Source: Streptomyces sp. AC558_RSS880 (GTDB taxonomy: Bacteria; Actinomycetota; Actinomycetes; Streptomycetales; Streptomycetaceae). Taken from it: a stretch of DNA of 64,000 nucleotides. Below are positions 1 to 7,401 of this stretch, one piece after another; position 1 is the first letter of the stretch, and each line of letters starts with the position of its first letter. Below the pieces are notes generated by a model. The model had not been told where the DNA came from. It ran no database searches and worked only from the letters and a program-made list of their open reading frames with translations. Made by a program: the position numbers and the translations under genes. The stretch spans positions 143,871 through 207,870 of the forward strand of contig NZ_JAGMUJ010000159.1 of the NCBI RefSeq assembly GCF_019049255.1, in the 5' to 3' direction.

Positions 1-524
1 ACCTGTCCGACGTGGACACCCTGCTGGACAAGCTCGGCACGGCGGGCAAGCTCGTCGAGGCCACCGTCCGCAACAGCGCCAACCCGACCATGCTGGACGC
101 CGGATACAAGATCAACGTGATCCCCGGGGAGGCCGTGGCGCGCGTCGACGGACGGTATCTGTCCGGTGCCGAGGACGAGTTCCGCGCGACCATGGACCGG
201 CTCACCGGGCCGGACGTCGACTGGGAGTTCGAGCACCACGAGGTGGCGCTCCAGGCACCGGTGGACTCGCCGACGTACGCCCGGATGCGGGCCGCAATCG
301 AGGAGTTCGCGCCCGAAGGGCACGTGGTGCCGTACTGCATGTCCGGCGGCACGGACGCCAAGCAGTTCTCCCGGCTGGGCATCACCGGCTACGGATTCGC
401 GCCGCTGAAGCTGCCGGAGGGCTTCGACTACCAGGCCCTCTTCCACGGGGTCGACGAGCGCGTCCCGGTCGAGGCGCTCCACTTCGGCGTCCGGGTCCTC
501 GACCGGTTCCTGCGGACGGCCTGA
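1..524 (+). CDS. M20 family metallopeptidase, C-terminal part (5' end outside window)
   Basis: The reading frame is open from the first bases and runs to a TGA at 522-524, so this is the C-terminal ~173 residues of a longer protein (M20 enzymes are usually 400-450 aa). The fragment has the M20 dimerisation-domain phrase NVIPGEAVARVDGR followed by the catalytic-domain end with GGTDAKQF and FHGVDERV, where the late His is a conserved metal ligand. The family hydrolyses amide bonds of dipeptides or N-acyl amino acids using two zinc ions; the substrate cannot be told here. The next gene starts 4 bp downstream and is also a peptidase, suggesting a peptide-degradation operon. A GTG at 12 is in frame but is internal. 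Confidence 0.9.
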   Translation, partial: LSDVDTLLDKLGTAGKLVEATVRNSANPTMLDAGYKINVIPGEAVARVDGRYLSGAEDEFRATMDRLTGPDVDWEFEHHEVALQAPVDSPTYARMRAAIEEFAPEGHVVPYCMSGGTDAKQFSRLGITGYGFAPLKLPEGFDYQALFHGVDERVPVEALHFGVRVLDRFLRTA

Positions 525-528
525 ACGA

Positions 529-2493
529 GTGGGGGAGAAAGTGCGGACCCTGGCGTACGGCGAGTGGCCCTCGCCCATCGACGCGGCCACGGCCGCGGCC
601 CACGACGGCAGCCCCGAGTCCGTGGGCTTCGTCGGCGACGAGGTGTGGTGGACCGAGCCCCGGCCCGCCGAGGCCGGCCGGCGCACGCTGGTGCGCCGGC
701 ACGCCGACGGCACCGAGGAGCCGGTCCTGCCCGCGCCGTGGAACGTGCGGACCCGGGTCATCGAGTACGGCGGCCGTCCCTGGGCGGGCACCGCGCGGGA
801 CGGTGTGCCGCTCGTGGTGTTCGTGAACTTCGCCGACCAGCGCCTCTACCGGTACGAGCCGGGCGGCGAGCCCCGCCCGCTCACCCCCGTGTCCCCGGTC
901 GGGCAAGGGCTGCGCTGGGCCGATCCGGTGCTGCTGCCGGAGCGCGGCGAGGTGTGGTGCGTCCTGGAGGAGTTCACCGGTGACGGCCCCAGCGACGTAC
1001 GCCGTGTCCTGGCCGCCGTACCGCTGGACGGCTCCGCCGCCGCTGACCGGGACGCCGTACGGGAACTGAGCGACGGCCGGCACCGGTTCGTGACCGGGCC
1101 GCGCCTCGCGCCGGACGGGCGGCGCGCCGCCTGGCTCGGCTGGGACCACCCGCGCATGCCGTGGGACGGCACCGAACTGCTCGTCGCCGACGTCGCCGCC
1201 GACGGCACCCTGCGCGACGCCCGCACGGTGGCCGGCGGACCCGAGGAGTCCGTCGCCCAGGCCGACTGGACCCCCGACGGCCGGCTGCTGTACGCGAGCG
1301 ACCGCACCGGCTGGTGGAACCTCTACCGGGACGGGGAGCCGGTCTGCCCGCGCGAGGAGGAGTTCGGCGGACCACTGTGGAAGCTGGGGCTGCGCTGGTT
1401 CGCCCCGCTGGACAGCGGCCTGATCGCCGTCCTGCACGGCCGGGGCGCACCCCTGCTCGGCGTCCTCGACCCCGAGACCTGCGAGGTCGTCGACGCCGCC
1501 GGCCCGTGGAGCGAGTTCGCGCCCACCCTCGCGGCACAGGGCGAACGGGTCGTCGCCGTCGGCGCCGGACCGCACAGCGCCCACGAGGTGGTGGAACTGG
1601 ACACCCGGACGGGCCACGCCCGGGTGATCGGCGCCCGCCACGAGGACGCGGTGGACCCGGCGTACTACCCCGAGCCGCGGATCCGCACGTTCACCGGACC
1701 GGACGGCCGGGAGATCCACGCCCAGGTGTACCCCCCGCACAACCCCGGGTGCGCCGGCCCCGCGGACGAGCGTCCCCCGTACGTGATCTGGGCGCACGGC
1801 GGCCCCACCGGCCGGGCGCCGCTCGTGCTCGACCTGGAGATCGCCTACTTCACCTCGCGCGGCATCGGCGTCGCCGAGGTCAACTACGGCGGCTCCACCG
1901 GATACGGGCGGGAGTACCGCGACCGGCTGCGCGAGCAGTGGGGCGTGGTCGACGTCGAGGACTGCGCCGCCGTCGCGCTGGCCCTCGCCGACGAGGGCAC
2001 CGCCGACCGCGACCGGCTCGCCGTCCGGGGCGGCAGCGCCGGCGGCTGGACCGCCGCCGCCTCGCTCACCACGACCGACGTCTACGCCTGCGGCACCATC
2101 AGCTACCCGGTGCTCGACCTCACCGGCTGGGGCACGGGGGAGACCCACGACTTCGAGTCCCAGTACCTGGAGAGCCTGATCGGCCCGCGCGCCGAGGTGC
2201 CCGAGCGGTACGCGGAACGTTCGCCCGCCGCGCACGCCGACCGGCTCTCCGTGCCGTTCCTGATGCTCCAGGGACTGGACGACGTGATCTGCCCGCCCGC
2301 ACAGTGCGAGCGGTTCCTGGCCCGGCTGGCCGGCCGGGGCGTGCCGCACGCCTACCTCACCTTCGAGGGCGAGGGGCACGGCTTCCGGCGGGCGGAGACC
2401 ATGGTGCGCGCCCTGGAGGCGGAACTGTCCCTGTACGCCCAGGTGTTCGGGATGGAACCGCCCGGCGTGCCGACCCTGGAGCTGGGCACGTGA
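529..2493 (+). CDS. S9 family prolyl oligopeptidase-type peptidase
   Basis: A 654-aa serine peptidase with an N-terminal beta-propeller region and a C-terminal alpha/beta-hydrolase domain. The nucleophile motif GGSAGGW lies near residue 503, the acid in QGLDDVICP near 582 and the His in EGEGHGF near 614, an intact catalytic triad in the order expected for the dipeptidyl aminopeptidase/acylaminoacyl peptidase family. These enzymes cut short peptides; no signal peptide is visible, so it is probably cytoplasmic. The start may be GTG 529, only 4 bp after the M20 stop, or GTG 541. The GTGA overlap with the next gene implies translational coupling in a three-peptidase operon. Confidence 0.9.
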   Translation: MGEKVRTLAYGEWPSPIDAATAAAHDGSPESVGFVGDEVWWTEPRPAEAGRRTLVRRHADGTEEPVLPAPWNVRTRVIEYGGRPWAGTARDGVPLVVFVNFADQRLYRYEPGGEPRPLTPVSPVGQGLRWADPVLLPERGEVWCVLEEFTGDGPSDVRRVLAAVPLDGSAAADRDAVRELSDGRHRFVTGPRLAPDGRRAAWLGWDHPRMPWDGTELLVADVAADGTLRDARTVAGGPEESVAQADWTPDGRLLYASDRTGWWNLYRDGEPVCPREEEFGGPLWKLGLRWFAPLDSGLIAVLHGRGAPLLGVLDPETCEVVDAAGPWSEFAPTLAAQGERVVAVGAGPHSAHEVVELDTRTGHARVIGARHEDAVDPAYYPEPRIRTFTGPDGREIHAQVYPPHNPGCAGPADERPPYVIWAHGGPTGRAPLVLDLEIAYFTSRGIGVAEVNYGGSTGYGREYRDRLREQWGVVDVEDCAAVALALADEGTADRDRLAVRGGSAGGWTAAASLTTTDVYACGTISYPVLDLTGWGTGETHDFESQYLESLIGPRAEVPERYAERSPAAHADRLSVPFLMLQGLDDVICPPAQCERFLARLAGRGVPHAYLTFEGEGHGFRRAETMVRALEAELSLYAQVFGMEPPGVPTLELGT

Positions 2494-3422
2494 GCCGGGT
2501 CGGAGCACTGCGGCGGCCGGCCCGCCTCGCCCCCGGCGCCCGGGTGGCCGTGGTCGCGCCCAGCGGTCCGGTGCCCGAGGAGCGGCTCCAGGCCGGGCTC
2601 GACGTGCTGCGCGGCTGGGACCTCGACCCCGTGGTGGGCCGCCACGTCCTGGACCGGCACGGCGAGTTCGGCTACCTCGCGGGCGGCGACGCCGACCGGG
2701 CCGCCGACCTGCAGTCCGCCTGGTGCGACCCGGCCGTCGACGCGGTGATCTGCGCCCGCGGCGGCTACGGCGCACAGCGCGTGGTCGACCTGCTCGACTG
2801 GGAGGCGATGCGGGCCGCCGGGCCGAAGGTGTTCGTCGGGTTCAGCGACATCACCGCGCTGCACGAGGCGTTCGCGGTCCGGCTCGGCCTCGTCACCCTG
2901 CACGGGCCGATGGCCGCGGGCGTCGACTTCGTGAAGAGCGCGCGGGCGCAGGACCATCTCAGGGCGACCCTCTTCGCCCCCGAGACGGTCCGCACCATCC
3001 ACTCCGACGGCACCGCGCTCGTCCCCGGGCGGGCGCGCGGGATCACCCTCGGCGGCTGTCTCTCCCTGCTCGCCGCCGACCTCGGCACCCCGCACGCCAG
3101 ACCCTCCGCGCGCGGCGGACTGCTGTGCCTGGAGGACGTGGGGGAGGAGACCTACCGGCTCGACCGCTGCCTCACCCAGCTGCTGAGAGCCGGCTGGCTG
3201 GACGGGGTCGCCGGACTGCTGCTCGGCTCCTGGGCGCAGTGCGAGCCGTACGACGGGGTGCGGGCGCTGCTCGCCGACCGGCTCGGCGGCCTCGGGGTGC
3301 CGGTGGCCGAGCAGTTCGGGTTCGGGCACTGCGCCGACGCGCTCACCGTCCCCTTCGGCGTCACGGCCGAACTCGACGCCGACGCGGGCACGCTGACCCT
3401 GGACGAGCCGGCGCTGAGCTGA
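2490..3422 (+). CDS. S66 family LD-carboxypeptidase
   Basis: A 310-aa protein of the LD-carboxypeptidase (MccF/LdcA) family. It has the expected catalytic residues: Ser near 118 in GFSDIT, Glu in the CLEDVGEETYRLDR segment near 213-217, and His near 280 in GFGHC. Family members remove the terminal D-Ala of murein tetrapeptides during cell-wall recycling or cleave peptide antibiotics; which applies is not shown. The GTG start overlaps the S9 peptidase TGA (GTGA), so the two are translationally coupled. With the upstream M20 gene, this suggests a role in peptide or muropeptide turnover. Confidence 0.9.
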   Translation: MSRVGALRRPARLAPGARVAVVAPSGPVPEERLQAGLDVLRGWDLDPVVGRHVLDRHGEFGYLAGGDADRAADLQSAWCDPAVDAVICARGGYGAQRVVDLLDWEAMRAAGPKVFVGFSDITALHEAFAVRLGLVTLHGPMAAGVDFVKSARAQDHLRATLFAPETVRTIHSDGTALVPGRARGITLGGCLSLLAADLGTPHARPSARGGLLCLEDVGEETYRLDRCLTQLLRAGWLDGVAGLLLGSWAQCEPYDGVRALLADRLGGLGVPVAEQFGFGHCADALTVPFGVTAELDADAGTLTLDEPALS

Positions 3423-3462
3423 CCGGCCCGCGTCGCGCGCGGGCCCGTCGTAGGGTGGCGGG

Positions 3463-4017
3463 GTGCCGCACACCGCTTCCCGCTACCTCGCCGAAGGCCG
3501 CCGCGTGGGGATCCGTCACTTCACCCACGCGGACGGCGCCGAATTCACCGCCCGCGCCCGGGAGAGCAAGGACCTCCACCACCCCTGGCTGTTCCCGCCG
3601 GACAGCCAGGACGCGTACGCCACGTACGCGGGGCGGCTGATCGCGGATCCCACCAAGGCGGGGTTCCTGGTCTGCGAGAAGGAGGCGGACGGCGCCCTCG
3701 CCGGGTTCATCAACATCAACAACATCGTCGAGGGCGGCTTCCTGTGCGGTGCGCTGGGCTACGGCGCCTTCGCGCACGCGGCCGGGCGCGGGCTGATGCG
3801 CGAGGGCCTGGACCTCGTGGTGCGGTACGCCTTCGGCCCGATGCGGCTGCACCGTCTGGAGATCAACGTACAGCCCGGCAACGCCGCCTCCATCGCCCTC
3901 GCCCGCGCCTGCGGTTTCCGCCTGGAGGGCTTCTCGCCGAAGATGCTCTTCATCGACGGTGCCTGGCGCGACCACCAGCGCTGGGCGATCACCAGCGAGA
4001 TGACGAAGGGCCGCTGA
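3463..4017 (+). CDS. GNAT family N-acetyltransferase (RimJ/RimL type)
   Basis: A 184-aa protein with the RimJ/RimL-type acetyltransferase fold: an N-terminal beta-rich part (GRRVGIRHF), the core FININNIVEGGFLCGALGYG, and the late segment RLEINVQPGNAASIALARACGF that carries the acetyl-CoA binding and N-A-S signature of the family. These enzymes acetylate N-terminal or side-chain amines of proteins or small molecules. It starts with GTG 41 bp after the LD-carboxypeptidase and may belong to the same transcript. The substrate is unknown. About 100 bp of non-coding sequence separates it from the convergent VOC gene. Confidence 0.88.
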   Translation: MPHTASRYLAEGRRVGIRHFTHADGAEFTARARESKDLHHPWLFPPDSQDAYATYAGRLIADPTKAGFLVCEKEADGALAGFININNIVEGGFLCGALGYGAFAHAAGRGLMREGLDLVVRYAFGPMRLHRLEINVQPGNAASIALARACGFRLEGFSPKMLFIDGAWRDHQRWAITSEMTKGR

Positions 4018-4124
4018 CGCCCGGACTGCCCGGGGCCGTCGGGCGGGTGCGGGCCGGTGCCACCGGCGAACCGCTGCCGGAGCGGTACGACGTCCGGGTG
4101 CGGCCCGCGCCGTGACCGGGTGCG

Positions 4125-4472
4125 TCAGGAGCGGCGGTCCGCGTACTCGTAGACCGCACCGTCCGGGTGCCGTGCGATGAGGTTGCGGCCCACGGGCGTG
4201 GGGAGCGGGCCCGCGATGATGTCGGCGCCCATCTCCGCGAGCACCTCCCGGGTCTCCTCCACGTCCTTCACCGCGAGGGTCGCCGTGACCCTGCGCAGCA
4301 CGTCCAGTTCGGCCGCGGGACCGCTCATCAGCAGGAAGCAGCCGACCGCGGCGACCTGGACACCGCCCCGCTCGAACCGGAGGGCCCTGCCGCCCGCCAG
4401 CCGCTCGTAGAAGGGGATGGCGGTCTCGATGTCGTCGACGCAGACACGCAGTGTGGCACCCAGAATCTCCAT
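4125..4472 (-). CDS. VOC/glyoxalase superfamily protein
   Basis: A 115-aa single-module vicinal-oxygen-chelate protein (MEILGATLRVCVDDIETAI at the start, then HPDGAVYEYADRRS at the end). The betaalpha-beta-beta-beta arrangement, and the final G-x-x-x-E-Y strand, are typical of the glyoxalase/bleomycin-resistance superfamily, which acts on small molecules through a bound metal. I chose the ATG at 4472, which begins the conserved first strand; an in-frame GTG at 4529 would add 19 unconserved residues. The reaction cannot be inferred. Confidence 0.8.
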   Translation of the reverse strand: MEILGATLRVCVDDIETAIPFYERLAGGRALRFERGGVQVAAVGCFLLMSGPAAELDVLRRVTATLAVKDVEETREVLAEMGADIIAGPLPTPVGRNLIARHPDGAVYEYADRRS

Positions 4473-4580
4473 GGGGACGAGCCTAGTTGGGGCCGCCCCG
4501 GCAAGGGGACCGGCGTGGACGATCTCCACACCCCGTGCCCGCGGGCGTTACGCGACCCCGGGCACGGGTACCCGGCGCCC

Positions 4581-5015
4581 ATGCAGCGCTTGGAGCACTT
4601 GGAGCACCTGGACAAGCACCTGGTCGACGAGCTGGCGCGGGTGGCCCGCGAAACCGTGCGCGACGAACTGCGCGCACAGGCGCGGGGACAGCGCCGCAGG
4701 GCCGCCCTGTACGCCGGAGCCGGCGCCGCCGCCCTGTACGCGGGCGCGGCCGTGTCGCTGGCCGTGGGCCTCGCGCTCGCCCTGGTCCTGCCGGACTGGG
4801 CCGCCGCACTGATCACGGCCGTGATCCTGGGCGCGCTGGCCCTCGCCCTACGCGGCGCGGCCCGGCCCACGGCGTCCGGGACCGTTCCCGCGCAGGCCAC
4901 CGCGCCCGGCGGCCGGTCGGCACCCGTCCCGCCGGTGCCGTCCGCACCGCCCACCGCCGGCGTCGTACCGCCGCGGCCGGACTCCGACCCCGACGCCTCC
5001 CACCGCCGGGACTGA
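4581..5015 (+). CDS. small holin-like/DUF1469-type membrane protein
   Basis: A 144-aa protein with a charged amphipathic N-terminus (about 40 residues, rich in E/R/H), two adjacent hydrophobic segments (about 43-75 and 80-97) and a Pro/Ala/Thr-rich tail. This is the layout of the actinobacterial phage-holin family III/DUF1469 proteins, which in Streptomyces chromosomes are ordinary small membrane proteins rather than lysis holins. The ATG at 4581 comes directly after a GGGTAC hexamer at 4566-4571 and has no strong Shine-Dalgarno sequence, so a leaderless or alternative start is possible. Confidence 0.7.
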   Translation: MQRLEHLEHLDKHLVDELARVARETVRDELRAQARGQRRRAALYAGAGAAALYAGAAVSLAVGLALALVLPDWAAALITAVILGALALALRGAARPTASGTVPAQATAPGGRSAPVPPVPSAPPTAGVVPPRPDSDPDASHRRD

Positions 5016-5032
5016 CCGGTCCGAGGAGGCCG

Positions 5033-5131
5033 ATGGCACCGCTCCTGCCGCGGGACCCCAAGACCGTCGCGGTGACCGGGACTTCGGCGCCCGCGGCCGG
5101 TTCGGCGAGGAGGCGGCCGCCCGCAGGCTGA
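5033..5131 (+). CDS. putative 32-aa small ORF downstream of the holin-like gene
   Basis: An ATG preceded by a good ribosome site (GAGGAGG 3 bp upstream of CG-ATG) opens a 32-codon frame ending in TGA at 5129-5131. The predicted peptide is basic at its end and matches no family I recognise. It follows the holin-like gene by 17 bp. The main support is the strong ribosome-binding site; in high-GC DNA a short open frame alone means little. Confidence 0.3.
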   Translation: MAPLLPRDPKTVAVTGTSAPAAGSARRRPPAG

Positions 5132-5183
5132 CCCGTCTCCCGCGGAGCCGACCGGGGAGCCGACCGGATCCGGAGCCGGCCGC

Positions 5184-6275
5184 TCAGCCCACCCTGTACT
5201 CCGCGACGTCCTGCGTCCGCAGCGTCAGACCGTGACCGAGACCCCCGGTGGGGCTGATCGTGCCGCCCGTGGGGTCTAGGGCGCCGTCGAAGAGCATGTC
5301 CTCGATCCGGACGTGGTCGTGGAACCACTCCACATGCCGCAGGTTCGGAACGCAGGCCGCCACCGCCGCGTGGACGTGCGGGGCGCGGTGCCCCGACACC
5401 TCCAGACCGTGGGCCTGGGCCAGTGCCGCCGCGCGCAGGAACTCGGTCAGCCCGCCGCAGCGCGTCGCGTCCACCTGGAGGCAGTCCACCGCCCCGGCCG
5501 TGATCATCCGGGCGAAGTACGGCAGGTCGAACCCGTACCCCCCGGCGGCCACGTCGCTCACCACGGCGTCCCGCACCAGCCGCAGCCCGGTCAGGTCGTC
5601 CGAGGAGACCGGCTCCTCGAACCAGCCCACCCCGTGCTCGGCGAGGGCGTGACCGACCCGCACCGCCTGCTTGCGGGTGTACGCCCCGCCCGCGTCGACG
5701 TAGAGCTCGGCGTGCTCGCCGATGACGTGCCGGGCGGCCCGCACCCGGTGCAGGTCACGGGGCACCTCCCGGCCCCAGCCCTCCCCGATCCTGATCTTCA
5801 CGCGCGGGATGTGCTGCCCGTGCACCCACCCGTTGAGCTGTGCGGCCATGTGCGTGTCGTGGTACGTGGTGAAGCCGCCGCTGCCGTACACCGGCACCCG
5901 CTCCCGGCACGCCCCCAGCAGCCGCACCAGCGGGAGTTCCAGCAGCCGTGCCTTGAGGTCCCACAGCGCGATGTCCAGCGCCGAGATCGCGCAGGCCGCG
6001 ACGCCCGCCCGGCCGGCGTCGCGGACCGAGCGGCACATCGCGTCGTGCACGGCCGGGACGTCCAGCGCGCTCATGCCCTCCACGAGCGGCGCGAGGTGCC
6101 CGCTCAGGAAGTCGCCGACCACCGGCGGACCGTACGTCCAGCCGGTGCCGGTCGCGTCGCCCGCCGACACCTCGGCGATCACCACCGTCGTGGAGTCCCA
6201 GGCCAGCGTCCCGTCCGCTTCCGGGGCGTCGGCCGGCACGGTGTAGACGGAGACGCCGGGTCGGTGCAGTTCCAT
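5184..6275 (-). CDS. enolase-superfamily enzyme (mandelate racemase/muconate lactonizing type)
   Basis: A 363-aa enzyme with the capping domain and TIM barrel of the mandelate racemase/muconate lactonizing family. Visible landmarks are RVKIRIG (near 158, second-strand K-x-K position occupied by K and R), DAGGAYT (Asp metal ligand near 190), FEEPV (Glu near 219), QVDATRCGG (near 268) and SGHRAPH (near 292). The family abstracts a proton alpha to a carboxylate using Mg2+, acting as racemase, dehydratase or cycloisomerase on sugar acids or related compounds. Substrate unknown. It lies 21 bp downstream of the F420-type oxidoreductase, so the two probably form an operon. Confidence 0.88.
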   Translation of the reverse strand: MELHRPGVSVYTVPADAPEADGTLAWDSTTVVIAEVSAGDATGTGWTYGPPVVGDFLSGHLAPLVEGMSALDVPAVHDAMCRSVRDAGRAGVAACAISALDIALWDLKARLLELPLVRLLGACRERVPVYGSGGFTTYHDTHMAAQLNGWVHGQHIPRVKIRIGEGWGREVPRDLHRVRAARHVIGEHAELYVDAGGAYTRKQAVRVGHALAEHGVGWFEEPVSSDDLTGLRLVRDAVVSDVAAGGYGFDLPYFARMITAGAVDCLQVDATRCGGLTEFLRAAALAQAHGLEVSGHRAPHVHAAVAACVPNLRHVEWFHDHVRIEDMLFDGALDPTGGTISPTGGLGHGLTLRTQDVAEYRVG

Positions 6276-6296
6276 GGTCGTCCGTCCTCCCCCGGC

Positions 6297-7259
6297 TCAG
6301 CCGGCCTGCTGGAGCTGCGGCAGCACCTTGGTGCGGTAGAAGTCGAAGAAGCCGCGCAGGTCGGGGCCGATCTGGTTGACGTAGATCCGGTCGAAGCCCG
6401 CGTCGGCGAACTGCCGGAGCTCGGCGACGTGCTCGTCCACGTCGTCGCCGCACACCCGGTTCTCCCGCACCATGTCCTCGGTGACCAGGGTCTGCGCCTG
6501 CTCGAAGTGCTTCGGTGACGGCAGCACCTGACCCAGTTCGCCGGGCAGCAACTCGTTCGCCCACAGCCGGTGCACGGTACGCACGCACGCGTCACGGTCC
6601 GTGCCGTAACAGACCTTGGTGCCGCCGCTGACCGGCTTCCCGCCGCCCCCGCCCTTGCGGTACTGCTCCACCATCGAGGCGTCCGGCATCATCGTGACGT
6701 AGCCGTCGCCGACCCGGGCCGCCAGCTTGGTCGCCGCCGGGCCGAAGCCCGAGATGTCGATCGGGACGGGCCCGTCCGGCACGGTGTACAGGCGGGCGTT
6801 CTCCACCGTGTAGTGCGTGCCGTGGTGGTTGACCTCCTCGCCGGTGAACAGCCGGCGCATCACCTGGATGGCCTCCTCCAGCATCTCCAGGCGTACGTGC
6901 GCGGGCGGCCAGGCGTCCCCGAGGATGTGCTCGTTCAGCGCCTCGCCCGTGCCCACGCCCAGCCGGAACTCCCCCGGTGACATCACCGCGGCCGTGGCCG
7001 CCGCCTGCGCCACCACCGCCGGGTGCGTCCGCACGGTCGGGCAGGTCACCGCCGTCCCCACCGGCAGCGACACCGCCTCGGACAGCGCGCCGATCACCGA
7101 CCACACGAAGGGACTCTGCCCCTGTGCGCCGTTCCACGGGTGGTAGTGGTCCGAGATCCACAGGGCCTGGAACCCGGCCTGCTCGGCCATCCGCGCCTGC
7201 TCGATCAGCTCGGCGGGACCGTACTGCTCGCACGAGAGGAAATAGCCGTACTCGGGCAT
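6297..7259 (-). CDS. F420-dependent LLM-class oxidoreductase (TIGR03557-like)
   Basis: A 320-aa luciferase-like monooxygenase-fold protein. The start (MPEYGYFLSCEQYGP), the ALWISDHYHPW segment, the GVGTGEALNEHILG motif and the DRIYVNQIGP end match the F420-dependent glucose-6-phosphate dehydrogenase-like subgroup named TIGR03557. Such enzymes transfer hydride from a substrate to coenzyme F420 or back. A run of Gly residues near 205 lies in a loop. It is the first gene of a two-gene unit with the enolase-superfamily enzyme. A SigB-type promoter motif lies about 44 bp upstream (7303-7326). Confidence 0.9.
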   Translation of the reverse strand: MPEYGYFLSCEQYGPAELIEQARMAEQAGFQALWISDHYHPWNGAQGQSPFVWSVIGALSEAVSLPVGTAVTCPTVRTHPAVVAQAAATAAVMSPGEFRLGVGTGEALNEHILGDAWPPAHVRLEMLEEAIQVMRRLFTGEEVNHHGTHYTVENARLYTVPDGPVPIDISGFGPAATKLAARVGDGYVTMMPDASMVEQYRKGGGGGKPVSGGTKVCYGTDRDACVRTVHRLWANELLPGELGQVLPSPKHFEQAQTLVTEDMVRENRVCGDDVDEHVAELRQFADAGFDRIYVNQIGPDLRGFFDFYRTKVLPQLQQAG

Positions 7260-7302
7260 GGGGGGTGCCTCCGCGACATGGGCGGTTCGGGTCCCGGACC
7301 GG

Positions 7303-7326
7303 GTACCCGGGGGGCCCGGCGGAAAC
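7303..7326 (-). promoter_or_regulatory. SigB-type promoter motif upstream of the LLM oxidoreductase
   Basis: Reading on the minus strand, GTTT is followed after 14 bp by GGGTAC, about 44 bp before the ATG. This fits the SigB-type consensus GNNT-N14-16-GGGTAC of Streptomyces. Prediction from sequence only. Confidence 0.5.
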
Positions 7327-7401
7327 CGGCGGACGTTTGGCGGCCCCGGTCAGGGGGACGCGGAAGTCTCCCGACGTCCGCGACAGCGCCGGAGGCGAAC
7401 C

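Noticed and set aside
382..2775. 797-aa minus-strand open frame opposite the peptidase genes
   Set aside because: It is an Arg/Pro/Gly/Ala-rich shadow of real plus-strand genes with intact catalytic motifs, as expected in very GC-rich DNA.
4018..4124. Open frame continuing past the GNAT gene, with a protein-like end before the VOC stop
   Set aside because: No start or family match; most likely chance open frame in GC-rich DNA.
4566..4571. GGGTAC before the holin-like gene as a SigB-type promoter
   Set aside because: The nearest GNNT is 17 bp away, outside the 14-16 range, and the -10 would be only ~10 bp from the ATG.
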